Assembly: GCA_037103525.1 (NCBI GenBank)
Contig: JAZKLR010000221.1
Coordinates: 434,001 to 498,000, forward strand
From: Ganaspis brasiliensis
Lineage: Eukaryota; Arthropoda; Insecta; Hymenoptera; Figitidae
Direction: 5' to 3'
Length of the DNA: 64,000 bases
Of this stretch, positions 44,737-55,200 are shown piece after piece. The position numbers were made by a program, and so were the translations under genes. Numbering within the stretch: position 1 is the first letter of the stretch; each line of letters starts with the position of its first letter. The notes beneath the pieces were generated by a model. That model searched no databases. It worked only from the letters and a program-made list of their open reading frames with translations, and had not been told where the DNA came from.

Positions 44737-45094
44737 ATTTATTATTTTATAAACAATAAAGGGATTTTTAAAAACTAAACTTTGAAACCTTAAATAATTG
44801 CTAATTTGTTAAACTAGGATCAAAACAATTTTTAAAACATTGCCGAAAACGACTAAAATGTAACTTTTTATTTATTTGTTAACAAAATCAATAAAAATTT
44901 CAATTGCTTAAAACTATTTTTTAATAGTTGCTTAAGTAGTACCAATCATTTTTAAACAAAATTTTGTAAATTTAAGAAAAAAGTACTTTTTCAAAGTGGA
45001 AATTTTGTTTTGTTTAATTTGTTAATTAAATATTTAATAAACAAAATTTTTCTTTAAAACTTCCGAGAAGAAGATTCGATGTCAAATTTATCTA

Positions 45095-45968
45095 CAGTAC
45101 CGTCGGAAATTGTCAGTCCACCCATTTTTTAAGGTTTGAAAAACATCTTTAAACGTACAAAGTACAAATATTAAAAGTTTTTTCTGTTTATTTCCTTAAA
45201 GTAGATAAAATTTTGAGGAAAATAAGGCCTGAGTGAAGTGAGTTAGTCAATTTTTCTTTGAAATATGTTAAAAAATGTTGAATTTTTAATGTCTTAGAAA
45301 AATTGAAATTACTCTCGAAATAATATAGGTTTTTTAAAGTTTCTATGCTTGTTTTAAAGGAAATTTTTTGGAGAATAAGACTATTGCTTAGGCATTAATG
45401 TGCCATTTTTTTCCTCGGAACTTTCCTCCAACTCGGAAGTTGGACCAAAAAATATAAAAAAATTATTGTTTATATCTTGATATCAAATACAGCTATATAA
45501 AATATATTAAGGTCATAATTGTCAATAACATTCGGAAGGAAGTAATATAATATATATATTGGAATTTTAAAAATTGTTTTTATGTCAAAATAGTGTCTTC
45601 AAAATTTGATAAATTTTTCGGTCCAACTTCCGAGCCTTGCATATGCTAGGAAAAAAATTGCACATTAATGCTTAAACAACAATGTTATTCTCCAGTAAAT
45701 TCCCTTTAAAATAAGCATAGGAACTTTAAAAAACCTTTATTATTTTAAGAGTAATTTCAATTTTTGTAAAACATTAAAAATTCCACATTTTTTAACATAT
45801 TTCAATGAAAAATTAACTAACTCACTTCACTCAGGCCTGATTTTCCTCAAAATTTTATCTACTTTAAGGAAATAAACACAGAAAAATTTTAATAATTATA
45901 CTTTGTACGTTTAAAGACGTTTTTCAAACCTTAAAAAATAGGTGGACTGACAATTCCCGACGGTACTG
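45095..45968. mobile_element. 874-bp foldback element, CAGTACCGTCGG ends, TA target
   Basis: The ends CAGTACCGTCGG and CCGACGGTACTG pair, and the arms continue for over 300 bp almost to the centre (GGAAGTTGGACC near 45436 pairs with GGTCCAACTTCCG near 45620). TA flanks both sides. The duplicated host segment at 51192-52050 lacks it and reads TTATCTACCTTTC at the same place (TA at 51359-51360), a natural empty site that proves the borders. A 5' fragment is at 53225-53370. Confidence 0.95.
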
Positions 45969-46665
45969 TACCTTTCAATTTAAAAAAAATTTTGGGATGT
46001 TGAAATTGAACATAACAAAATTATTTAAATATGGTTAATTATTTTATGATTAATTATTAATTATTTTATAAACAATAGCTTCCGTTTCCGGTACCGTAAA
46101 GTAGTGCACGCGTTTGTGAAGGGGAAATTGTTTTTTTGGAATTTTGATCAGTATTAATTTAGGGTGGGTAGTGTTGTGAGTGAAAAGTGATGAGCTAAGT
46201 AAGGTGATTGTTTTGGAGTGAATGTAAGTAGGCAAAAGTGTGAATGGGAAAAGTAAAGAAGGTCAAAAGAAAAGCGTGAGTTGTGAGGTTAGGTGGAAAA
46301 AAGTAGAGAGTGTGTGAGAGCGATAGAGTGAGTGAATGACGAGGAGAGCGAATGACGTGTAGGTAAGGTAGGGTTCTAATGGCGAAACTTGACTCAAGCA
46401 GTACCGGCGGGAAAATGTTGGAGTTGCGAAATTCTATAGTTGAATTAGGGAGGGGAAAGGGCGGAAAAATTATGAAGTGTGAGGACTGCACCGACTTACT
46501 CGAGTTAATCAAGAAGTTTGTTGAAACTTTCGATAAAGAATGGGCAGAAGTGTGGGACAAAATAGAGATTGTTAGGGACATAGAAGAAAGTAGAGATAAG
46601 CAGTTTGAGATAATAAAAGAAGAGACAGACGGGATTAAAAGGAAGAAAGAAAAATTGCTGGCAGG
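45969..46665 (+). mobile_element. LINE 5' end: 5' UTR and ORF1 N-terminus (first copy)
   Basis: After a satellite remnant, AGCTTCCGTTTCCGGTACC (46078) opens a GC-richer 5' UTR. ORF1 starts at ATG 46379 and encodes SSTGGKMLELRNSIVELG, then CEDCTDLLELIKKFVETFDK and a charged Glu/Lys-rich helix likely to form a coiled coil. At about 46648 it jumps to EKLLAGIGKGK, a piece found in the middle of ORF1 at 43120, so a deletion lies there. The R1 element begins right after. The minus-strand ORFs over this region are shadows. Confidence 0.72.
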
Positions 46666-46667
46666 AA

Positions 46668-47731
46668 TTGGGAAAGGCAAAGTTTATCCTTCGCCCAAAA
46701 CCCAATGAGTTGGAGACCCCAACATCTAAGGGTAATGGAGAAAAAAGAGGTGAAAAGCGAGAAGCTGCGAGGACCCCCGAAGAGAGGTCGTCGAAAAAAG
46801 GGAAGAAGCCAAAGGGGCCCCAGGCTGGGATCAATAGATCCTTTTCTGCGGCAACCCGAGGACTAATCGACCCAATGGTGGAAAAAGAGTGTCAGGAAGA
46901 TCCAGCCACTCAAAGGAAAAAGAAAAAAAAAAGAAAAGAAGAAAGAGAAGGCAAAAGCCGCAAAAGAGAAGAAAGAGGCAGATGCGAAAAAGAAGGCCTC
47001 TCAGCACGGTAAGGAAAGGAGAAACGATGCTATCAGGGTGTCACTAAAGGATAACGTTTCCTTCGCTGACGCCTTGAAGCATATGAAGTCGGTAGTCAAC
47101 CCTGCTGACTCTCAAACGGAGGTCCTGTCGATCAGGAAGACGTTGAAGAACGACATGCTTCTCGTCCTCAAGGGAAGAGAGGATCGCTCAGAAATCAGTA
47201 GGACACTGACTGCTGCCTTTCAGGAAAAAGGAGAAGTCGCTACTGTGGTCACAAAAAGGTCCGTGGAAATCAGGGACCTGGATGAGTCTACAGTGGTGGA
47301 CGAAGTGGTGGAGCCAGTGAAAAAGACACTGGACAGGACCGACCTGCAGGTGTCTTGCCGCCTTTTTTTCCCTTAGTGCCGGAAGCAAAATAGCGGTGCT
47401 TCAACTTCATGAAGCATCTGCTAGATCATTGCTAAAGGTAGGTAGGGTGAAAGTAGGATGGATAAACTGCAGAGTCCGGGCCAGGCTGGAAGTTGAGAGG
47501 TGCTATAAGTGCCTCGGATATGGACACCTGACCAAGAACTGCAGTGGCCCTGACAGCAGCAACGCTTGTTGGCGGTGCGGAGAACCAGACCATCAGAGCA
47601 AGGGGTGTAATGCGGAGTTCCACTGCACCACCTGCTCGGATAAAGGAATGACGGATTTCAAACACCGTCCAGGAAGTGGGTCCTGCCCTGTCTACAGTGC
47701 AGAACTAAAGAAGTTAAAAGAAAGGAGCTAA
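46668..47731 (+). pseudogene. R1-type ORF1 (gag-like, CCHC zinc knuckles)
   Basis: Three open pieces in different frames (46668-47012, 47038-47376, 47396-47731) make one protein broken by two frameshifts. The N-terminal part is basic and Lys/Glu-rich (RKKKKKRKEEREGK). The middle (SFADALKHMKSVVNP, RTLTAAFQEKGEVATVV, RSVEIRDLDE) is the gag core. The last part carries CYKCLGYGHLTKNC, CWRCGEPDHQSKGC and CTTCSDKGMTDFKHRPGSGSC, the three zinc knuckles typical of R1-clade ORF1. It would coat the element RNA and guide it back to DNA. The frameshifts show it is no longer expressed intact. Confidence 0.85.
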
Positions 47732-50700
47732 GGTGTCTTCAGATTAACCTTAACAAGGGAAAGCTCGCAAAAGGTCTCATGTTTTTAACGGCCATTTAGA
47801 GGGGGGTTGATATACTGTTTTTCAGTGAACAGTGTAAGAAACCGGACCACTCTGTCTGGTACCAGGACAAAACATGTAGATCTGGGATTCAAGTGTGCAA
47901 CTCGGATTTGAGCGTCAGCGATTTTCTTGAGACCGATAAGGGGTTCGTTTGGATAGAGGTGTCAGGTATACGTATGTATATCTGCTACTTCTCTCCGAAC
48001 GATCGTTTTAAAGATTTCGAGGCCGAAGTGCAATCTCTTGAAGAAAGCATAAAAGCTTTCGGCGGGAGGACCCTCATAACGGGAGACTTTAATGGTAAGT
48101 GTCCCGAATGGGGTGAATTCCGTTTAGACAAGAGGGGCACTCTGATAAGCGAAATGGTGGCCAGAAATGACCTGGTCGTAGTGAACCGGGGCCAGTAGTT
48201 TACATTTTGGCGAGGTGAATCGGGATCAATCTTGGATCTAACAATAGCCTCGCCAGATTTGGCACGGAAGATTAGGGACTGGGAAGTGCTCGATGAAACA
48301 ACCTTGAGCGATCACCAGTATATTGAGTTCGTTATCTCGATGGATGAGCTTGTGAGGGTCAAAAGACCCGGTAATCTTAGTAAGAACCCCTCATGGAACA
48401 CCAGTAAGCTCGATCGAGATAAGGCAAGAAAGTACCTGGAAGAAGCCAAGCTGATCTCCGAACTTGGCTGGATAAGGGAACCGGAAACGGTTGAGGAGAG
48501 GGTGCGTGCCGCGAGGCGTGAGGTGACTGCAGCGTGCAATCACTCTATGCCCCGACGTAGAAGCGATTGCTCTAGGAAGAAGTCAACATACTGGTGGAAA
48601 AGGAATTGGCCACTCTGAAAAATGAGTGCAATAAAGCGAGACGGAGATAAACCCGTTCAAAAGGGGACATCTCGCTTGAGCAGGAATGGCATAAAGCAAA
48701 AAAGGCTTTTAAGCAGTGAATAAGGCGTAGTCAAAGGAAATGCTGGAAAGACTTAATCAGCGACGTCGAAAACGACCCATGGGGACTGGCGTTTAAGATT
48801 GTGACCAAGAAATTGGTTATTAAACAACAGATCCCCGGTCTAGACAAACCTGATTGGGTCCGACAGATCATAAGAGCCTTATTCCCATATGTGGAACCAT
48901 GGTCTCGAGAGGACTATTCCTCTTGCTTAGTACGGAGCGAAGATCTTTTCACGCTTGAGGAGCTAATAACTGCGAGAAAAGGGTTAAAATCTGGCAAGGC
49001 GCCAGGAAGGGATGGAATACCCAACGAGATCCTGAAATTAGTGATCGATGTGTACCCCGAACTTCTCCTTAACCCTTTGAACGACTGTCTCAGGGCTGGA
49101 AGGTTCTTTATGGACTGGAAAAAGCAAAAGTTAGTTCTTCTCAGAAAAGGAGACAAGCCTCTGGATAAGACGTCATCCTATAGACCCATATGTCTTTTGG
49201 ACACAATGGGTAAACTTCTAGAGGGTATGGTTTTGCAGAGACTTCAGGGTCTTTTAACTGGCGAAAATGACCTATCAGAAAACCAGTACGGTTTTCGCAA
49301 AGGCCGATCTACTGTCGACGCTATTTCGGCAGTAGTGGAAGAAGCAAAGAAGGCCAGAGAAGGCACGGGGAAGAAGAAAGGATTTTGCGCATTAATAGCA
49401 ATAGACGTACGTAATGCGTTCAATTCCGCGCGATGGAACATCTGCATCGAGTCGATGAGGAGGAAAGGGGTACCGACCTACCTATTGCGAATGATGGACA
49501 ACTATCTTAGTGATCGGTGAATCGAGTATGAGGGCAAAACATTTCAGATTCGCGAGGAGATGACTTGTGGAGCCCCCCAAGGGTCAAAGGCAGGGTCATT
49601 CGTGTGGAACGTCATGTATGATGATTCCCTGCGTATGAAACTACCTACGGACACCAAATCATTCGGCTTCGCGGACGACAAAATTATCGTATGCGGTGCA
49701 CAAACTACAGAAATCCTTGGCATAAGGGTCAATGAAACTCTGCGACGTGTCAAACGCTGGATGGACGCCAATGGCCTGGAAATGGCCTTGGAAGAAACCG
49801 AAGCACTGCTCGTCACAGACCGGAGATCCTTTGTGGCCCCACCTATTGAGATTGATGGGACTGAAGTAAAATGGAGACAGACCATAAAGTACCTGGGCGT
49901 CGAGTTGGATAAGAAGCTTAGCTTCAACCAACATTTAACATCTGCGACGATTAAAGCCATCCAATGTGCAGGAAATATTTCTCGGCTTATGCCAAACATT
50001 GATGGTCCCAGGAAAGCGAAAAGAAGATTAGTAGCGAGCGTAATAAACTCGAGACTGCTTTATGCAGCTCTAGTGTGGGCATTAGCCCTAGAAAAACACG
50101 TTATCTCTATGAGACTACTTTCAGCTCAAAGAATAGTACTGCTGAGAATAATCTCAGCCTACCGGACTATACCTACTAGCGCTGTGCAAGTCCTAGCGAG
50201 CGTTCCGCCGATAGATCTTTTGGCTAAAGAGAGACAATCCGTCTATTCTGTCACTAAAGATCGGGCAACCTCGCTCCCCGAGGAGGACAGACGACGACTA
50301 AAGGCCCAGATTCGCAGAGTCGCGAGGAGTAGATTAGTCGAGGAGTGGCAGGTGAGATGGAATGGGGAATCTACCGGAAGGTGGACTTACCGCCTTATTT
50401 CCCACCTCGCTAAATGGCTAGAAAGAGGGCACGGAGAAGTTAGCTATTACCTTACACAGGCGCTAACAGGTCACGGTTGTTTCAACGAGTACTTGAAACG
50501 CTTTAAATTAAGAAGAGAGGGATCGTGCTTCTATTGCGACGCCCCCGTGGACACCGCGGAGCACACCCTCTTTGTTTGTAAACATTGGGAGGAGAAAAGG
50601 CAAGATATGCTTCGGGTGGTGGGCACTGAAGTCACCCCCGAAAACATGATTGACCTTATGTTGAGAAGTGTGGACTCGTGGCAGCACATTGAATCCTTCA

Positions 50701-50759
50701 TTACCCAGGTAATGAAAATCAAGGATTTCGATGGACGCAGGAAAAGGAATCAGGGTTGA
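47725..50759 (+). pseudogene. R1-type ORF2: endonuclease and reverse transcriptase
   Basis: Endonuclease domain, 47735-48350: LRCLQINLNKGKLA, a TAG near 47799, LFFSEQCKKPDH, TLITGDFNGKCPEWG, a TAG at 48196, SILDLTIASPDLA and TLSDHQYIEF, the usual catalytic motifs. Then GKAPGRDGIPNEIL, YRPICLLDTMGKLLEGMV, LSENQYGFRKGRSTVDAI, IDVRNAFNSARW and, after a TGA at 49518, MTCGAPQGSKAGS and FGFADDKIIV (catalytic FADD). A C-terminal CFYCDAPVDTAEHTLFVC knuckle ends the protein. A further stop (48616) and one frameshift between 48618 and 48801 disable it. The motifs are otherwise well kept, so decay is recent. The N-terminal enzyme nicks the target and the RT copies RNA there. Confidence 0.9.
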
Positions 50760-51191
50760 TCTGAAGACATTGGAAGGTAAGAAGATCATGGAAGAAATCC
50801 GTATAGAATCCTCCACCTGACATCACTTCGAAGTCAGCCGTTGATCGGAGGGGGTCCTTACCCCCCTCGATTCGTCGGCTGATCGACATCTGATGCTGGG
50901 CTGAGGGATCTATGTGTACGGGTGGAGTTAGCCCTCGGCGATGTTGGTTGCTTAGCTCAATCGTCCCGCTGAGGGTTAAATACTCCTGTAAAGCGAGGAA
51001 GGTTTAGTGGGTATTACCCAGAGACAAACTCACTGGGGAATATTTATATTCCCAAGTAAACTATTCTCTGGATTCGAGTCCCACACACGGGAGGCGCCCT
51101 CTTTAAATGATGCCTGCATCATTCATTGTAAGGTGCTTCTTATGGTGCGTAAATGCATTTTCCAAACCTCGTAATAAAAAAAAAAAAAAAT
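50760..51191 (+). other. R1 3' UTR and poly(A) tail
   Basis: GC-balanced, with several short palindromic words (GGGGGTCCTTACCCCCCTC near 50850). A tRNA B-box-like GGATTCGAGTCCCAC lies at about 51071. It ends with A15. The B-box resemblance could be chance. Confidence 0.6.
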
Positions 51192-52280
51192 AGTTGCTTA
51201 AGTAGTACCAATCATTTTTAAACAAAATTTTGTAAATTTAAGAAAAAAGTACTTTTTCAAAGTGGAAATTTTGTTTTGTTTAATTTGTTAATTAAATATT
51301 TAATAAACAAAATTTTTCTTTAAAACTTCCGAGAAGAAGATTCGATGTCAAATTTATCTACCTTTCAATTTAAAAAAAAATTTGGGATGTTGAAATTGAA
51401 CATAACAAAATTATTTAAATATGGTTAATTATTTTATGATTAATTATTCATTATTTTATAAACAATAGCTTCCGTTTCCGGTATCGTAGAGTAGTGCACG
51501 CGTTTGTGAAGGGGAAATTGTTTTTTTGGAATTTTGATCAGTATTAATTAAGGGTAGGTAGTGTTGTGAGTGAAAAGTGATGAGCTAAGTAAGGTGATTG
51601 TTTTGGAGTGAATGTAAGTAGGCAAAAGTGTGAATGGGAAAAGTAAAGAAGGTAAAAAGAAAAGCGTGAGTTGTGAGGTTAGGTGGAAAAAAGTAGAGAG
51701 TGTGTGAGAGCGATAGAGTGAGTGAATGACGAGGAGAGCGAATGACGTGTAGGTAAGGTAGGGTTCTAATGGCGAAACTTGACTCAAGCAGTACAGGCGG
51801 GAAAATGTTGGAGTTGCGAAATTCTATAGTTGAATTAGGGAGGGGAAAGGGCGGAAAAATTATGAAGTGTGAGGACTGCACCGACTTACTCGAGTTAATC
51901 AAGAAGTTTGTTGAAACTTTCGATAAAGAATGGGCAGAAGTGTGGGACAAAATAGAGATTGTTAGGGACATAGAAGAAAGTAGAGATAAGCAGTTTGAGA
52001 TAATAAAAGAAGAGACAGACGGGATTAAAAGGAAGTTGGAAAAGTGGGAGGAAAATTGGAAAAAGGAGAAAGAAAGTATTGGTTGGTTGGTTTTTGGCCT
52101 TAGGCCCCCGAAGGTCCAATAGCCATTAAGTGGAAGAGAATGAACGGGTTAGAGAAAGAATTAGCGGATTGGAGTGAGAAAGATGGGAAAAATGAAAAGG
52201 TCAGTTCGGAGGCTATAGATATAGGGGGAATGAAAGAAAATAGGGAGAAGAATGGAGAAAAAAAAAACAATAATTATAAT
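51192..52280 (+). repeat. Second copy of the satellite + LINE 5' segment
   Basis: Bases 51192-52035 repeat 44929-45094 plus 45969-46646 with very few differences and without the foldback element. The copy includes the same LINE 5' UTR and ORF1 start (ATG 51769). ORF1 continues differently from the first copy: KLEKWEENWKKEKES, then a short alien block with TTGGCCTTAGGCCCCCGAAG and a stop, then a further coiled-coil-like piece (ELADWSEKDGKNEK) to about 52260. This copy shows what the first looked like before its internal deletion. Confidence 0.85.
51769..52122 (+). pseudogene. LINE ORF1 N-terminal fragment (second copy)
   Basis: 117 codons starting ATG at 51769, identical in its first ~90 residues to the ORF at 46379. 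Acidic/basic helical pattern from about residue 30 on, typical of a coiled-coil LINE ORF1. It ends early in an inserted GC block. The satellite starts about 170 bases later, so the rest of the LINE was lost. Confidence 0.7.
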
Positions 52281-52284
52281 TAAT

Positions 52285-55200
52285 TTATGAGACTAGGTAA
52301 ATTAGGGGACATATTTATGAGTATGTTCCTTTCTTTTAGAACTTGATTATAATTTTTTTGTAGATTTTATGTATTTTTACGAATCTTTTGTGGCAATTTT
52401 TCTTACGGTTTGTTTTTTGGGGTTGATAATTATTTTATTCGATTAAGTAAATTAGGGGACATATTCCTGAGTATGTTCCCTTATTTTTGAACTTGATTAT
52501 AATTTTTTTGTACATTTTATTTTTTTTGTACGGGTCTTTTTTGGCTATTTTTCTTAGGGGTGGTTTTACAAGGTTGAAAATTATATTTTTCAATTAAGTA
52601 AATTAGGGGACATATTCCTTGGTATGTTCCTTTATTTTAGAACTTGATTATTATTTTTTTTGTAGATTTTATGTGTTTTGTACGGATCATTTTTGTCAAT
52701 TTTCCTTAGGGGTGGTTTTTTAGGGTTGATAATTATTTTATTCAGATGAGTAATTTAGAGGACATAGTCCTAAGTATGTTCCTTTTTTTTAGAACTTAAT
52801 TAAAATTTTTTTGTTTAATTTATGTTTTTTGTACCGATATTTTTCTGCAATTTTCCTTAAGGGTGGTTTTTTGGGATTAATAATTATTTTATTCTAGTGA
52901 GTAAATTCGGAACATTTTCCTGAGTATGTTCCTTTATTTTAGAACTTGATTATAATTTTTTTGTAGATTTTATGTTTTTTTTACGGATCTTTTTTGGCAA
53001 TTTCATTTAAGAGTGGTTTCACGGGCGTGAAAATAATTTTTTTCGATTAAGTTAATCAGGGGACATATTCCTGAGTATGTTCCTTTATTTTAGAACTTGA
53101 TTATCATTTTTTTGTAGATTTTATGTTTTTTGCACCGATCTTTTTTAGCAATTTTTCTTAGGGGTGGTTTCACGGGGTTGATAATTATATCATTTGATAG
53201 GGTGAATTAGGGGACATTTTAATACAGTACCGTCGGAAATTGGCAGTCCACCCATTTTGTAAGGTTTGAAAAACATCTTTAAACGTACAAAGTACAAATA
53301 TTAAAATTTTTTGTGTTTATTTCCTTAAAGTAAATAAAATTTTGAGGAAAATAAGGCCTGAGTGAGTGAGTTTTTGTAGATTTTATGTCTTTTTTACGGA
53401 TCTTTTTTGGCAATTTTATTTAGGATTGGTTTCACGGGGGTGAAAATGATTTTTTTTTGATTAAGTAAATTAGGGGACATATTCCTGAGTATGTTCCTTT
53501 ATTTTAGAACTTGATTATAATTTTTTTGTAGATTCTATGTTTTTTTACGGATCTTTTTTGGCAATTTTCCTTAGGGGTGGTTTCACGGGGTTGATAATTA
53601 TTTTATTTGAAAGGGTAAATTAGGGTACAGTTTCCTAAGTATGTTCCTTTATTTTAGAACTTGAATATAATTTTTTTGTAGATTTTATGTTTTTTGTACG
53701 GATCTTTTTTGGCAATTTCAATTAGGATTGGTTTCACGGTGATGAAAATTATTTTTTTCGATAATGTAAATTAGGGGACATATTCCTGAGTATGTTCCTT
53801 TATTTTAGAACTTGATTATAATTTTTTTGTAGATTCTATGTTTTTTTTACGGATCTTTTTTGGCAATTTTCCTAAGGGGTGGTTTCACGGGGTTGATAAT
53901 TATTATTTCATTTGATTGGGTGAATTAAAGGAAATTTTCCTAAATATATTCCTTTATTTTAGAACTTGAATATAATTTTTTTGTAGATTTTATGTTTTTT
54001 GTACGGATCTTTTTTGGCAATTTCAATTAGGATTGGTTTCACGGGGGTGAAAATGATTTTTTTTCGATTAAGTAAATTAGGGGACATATTCCTGAGTATG
54101 TTCCTTTATTTTAGAACTTGATTATAATTTTTTTGTAGATTCTATGTTTTTTTACGGATCTTTTTTGGCAATTTTCCTTAGGGGTGGTTTCACGGGGTTG
54201 ATAATTATTATTTCATTTGATTGGGTCAATTAGCGGAAATTTTCCTAAATATGTTCCTTTATTTTAGAACTTGAATATAATTTTTTTGTAGATTTTATGT
54301 TTTTTGTACGGATCTTTTTTGGCAATTTCAATTAGGATTGGTTTCACGGGGGTGAAAATTATTTTTTTCGATAATGTACATTAGAAGACATATTCCTGAG
54401 TATGTTCCTTTATTTTAGAACTTGATTATCGTTTTTTTGTAGATTTTATGTTTTTTGTACCGATCTTTTTTGGAAATTTTCCTTAGGGGTGGTTTCACGG
54501 GCTTGATAATTATTATTTCATTTGATTGGGTGAATTAGCGGAAATTTTCCTAAATATGTTCCTTTATTTTAGAACTTGAATATAATTTTTTTGTAGATTT
54601 TATGTTTTTTGTACGGATCTTTTTTAGCAATTTCAATTAGGATTGGTTTCACGGGGGTGAAAATGATTTTTTTTCGATTAAGTAAATTAGGGGACATATT
54701 CCTGAGTATGTTCCTTTATTTTAGAACTTGATTATAATTTTTTTGTAGATTTTATGTTTTTTTACGGATCTTTTGTTGCAATTTTTCTTAGGGTTGGTTT
54801 TTTTTGGTTGATAATTATTTTATTTGAAAGGGTAAATTAGGGTACAGTTTCCTAAGTATGTTCCTTTATTTTAGAACTTGAATATAATTTTTTTGTAGAT
54901 TTTATGTTTTTTGTACGGATCTTTTTTGGCAATTTCAATTAGGATTGGTTTCACGGGGGTGAAAATGATTTTTTTTCGATTAAGTAAATTAGGGGACATA
55001 TTCCTGAGTATGTTCCTTTATTTTAGAACTTGATTATAATTTTTTTGTAGATTCTATGTTTTTTTACGGATCTTTTTTGGCAATTTTCCTTAGGGGTGGT
55101 TTCACGGGGTTGATAATTATTATTTCATTTGATTGGGTCAATTAGCGGAAATTTTCCTAAATATGTTCCTTTATTTTAGAACTTGAATATAATTTTTTTG

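Larger units (their letters stand above)
43246..45094. repeat. Satellite-like array, opposite orientation, with insertions
   Basis: Units read GTTGCTTAAGTAGTACAAAT, TTTTTAAACAAAATTTTGTA and AAATATTTAATAAACAAA, in the reverse sense to 41641-42420. Anchors are near 43447, 43737 (split by a 339-bp element) and 44930. After removing insertions the spacing is about 290-440 bases. Confidence 0.8.
46670..51191 (+). mobile_element. R1-clade LINE, nearly full length, with poly(A) tail
   Basis: In order it has a gag-like ORF1 with CCHC knuckles, ORF2 with apurinic-type endonuclease and reverse transcriptase, a 3' UTR and an A15 tail (about 51177-51191). Domain order and the three-knuckle gag match the R1 clade. 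Composition is clearly richer in G+C than its surroundings, so it stands out as an insertion. The 5' limit is approximate (46666-46690). The left flank and the right flank are both copies of the same host segment (see findings). Confidence 0.85.

Noticed and set aside
46195..46834. Long minus-strand ORFs of 109-161 codons opposite the LINE 5' region
   Set aside because: They are antisense to ORF1, Ser/Phe/Leu-rich, and carry no motif; shadows of a purine-rich coding strand.
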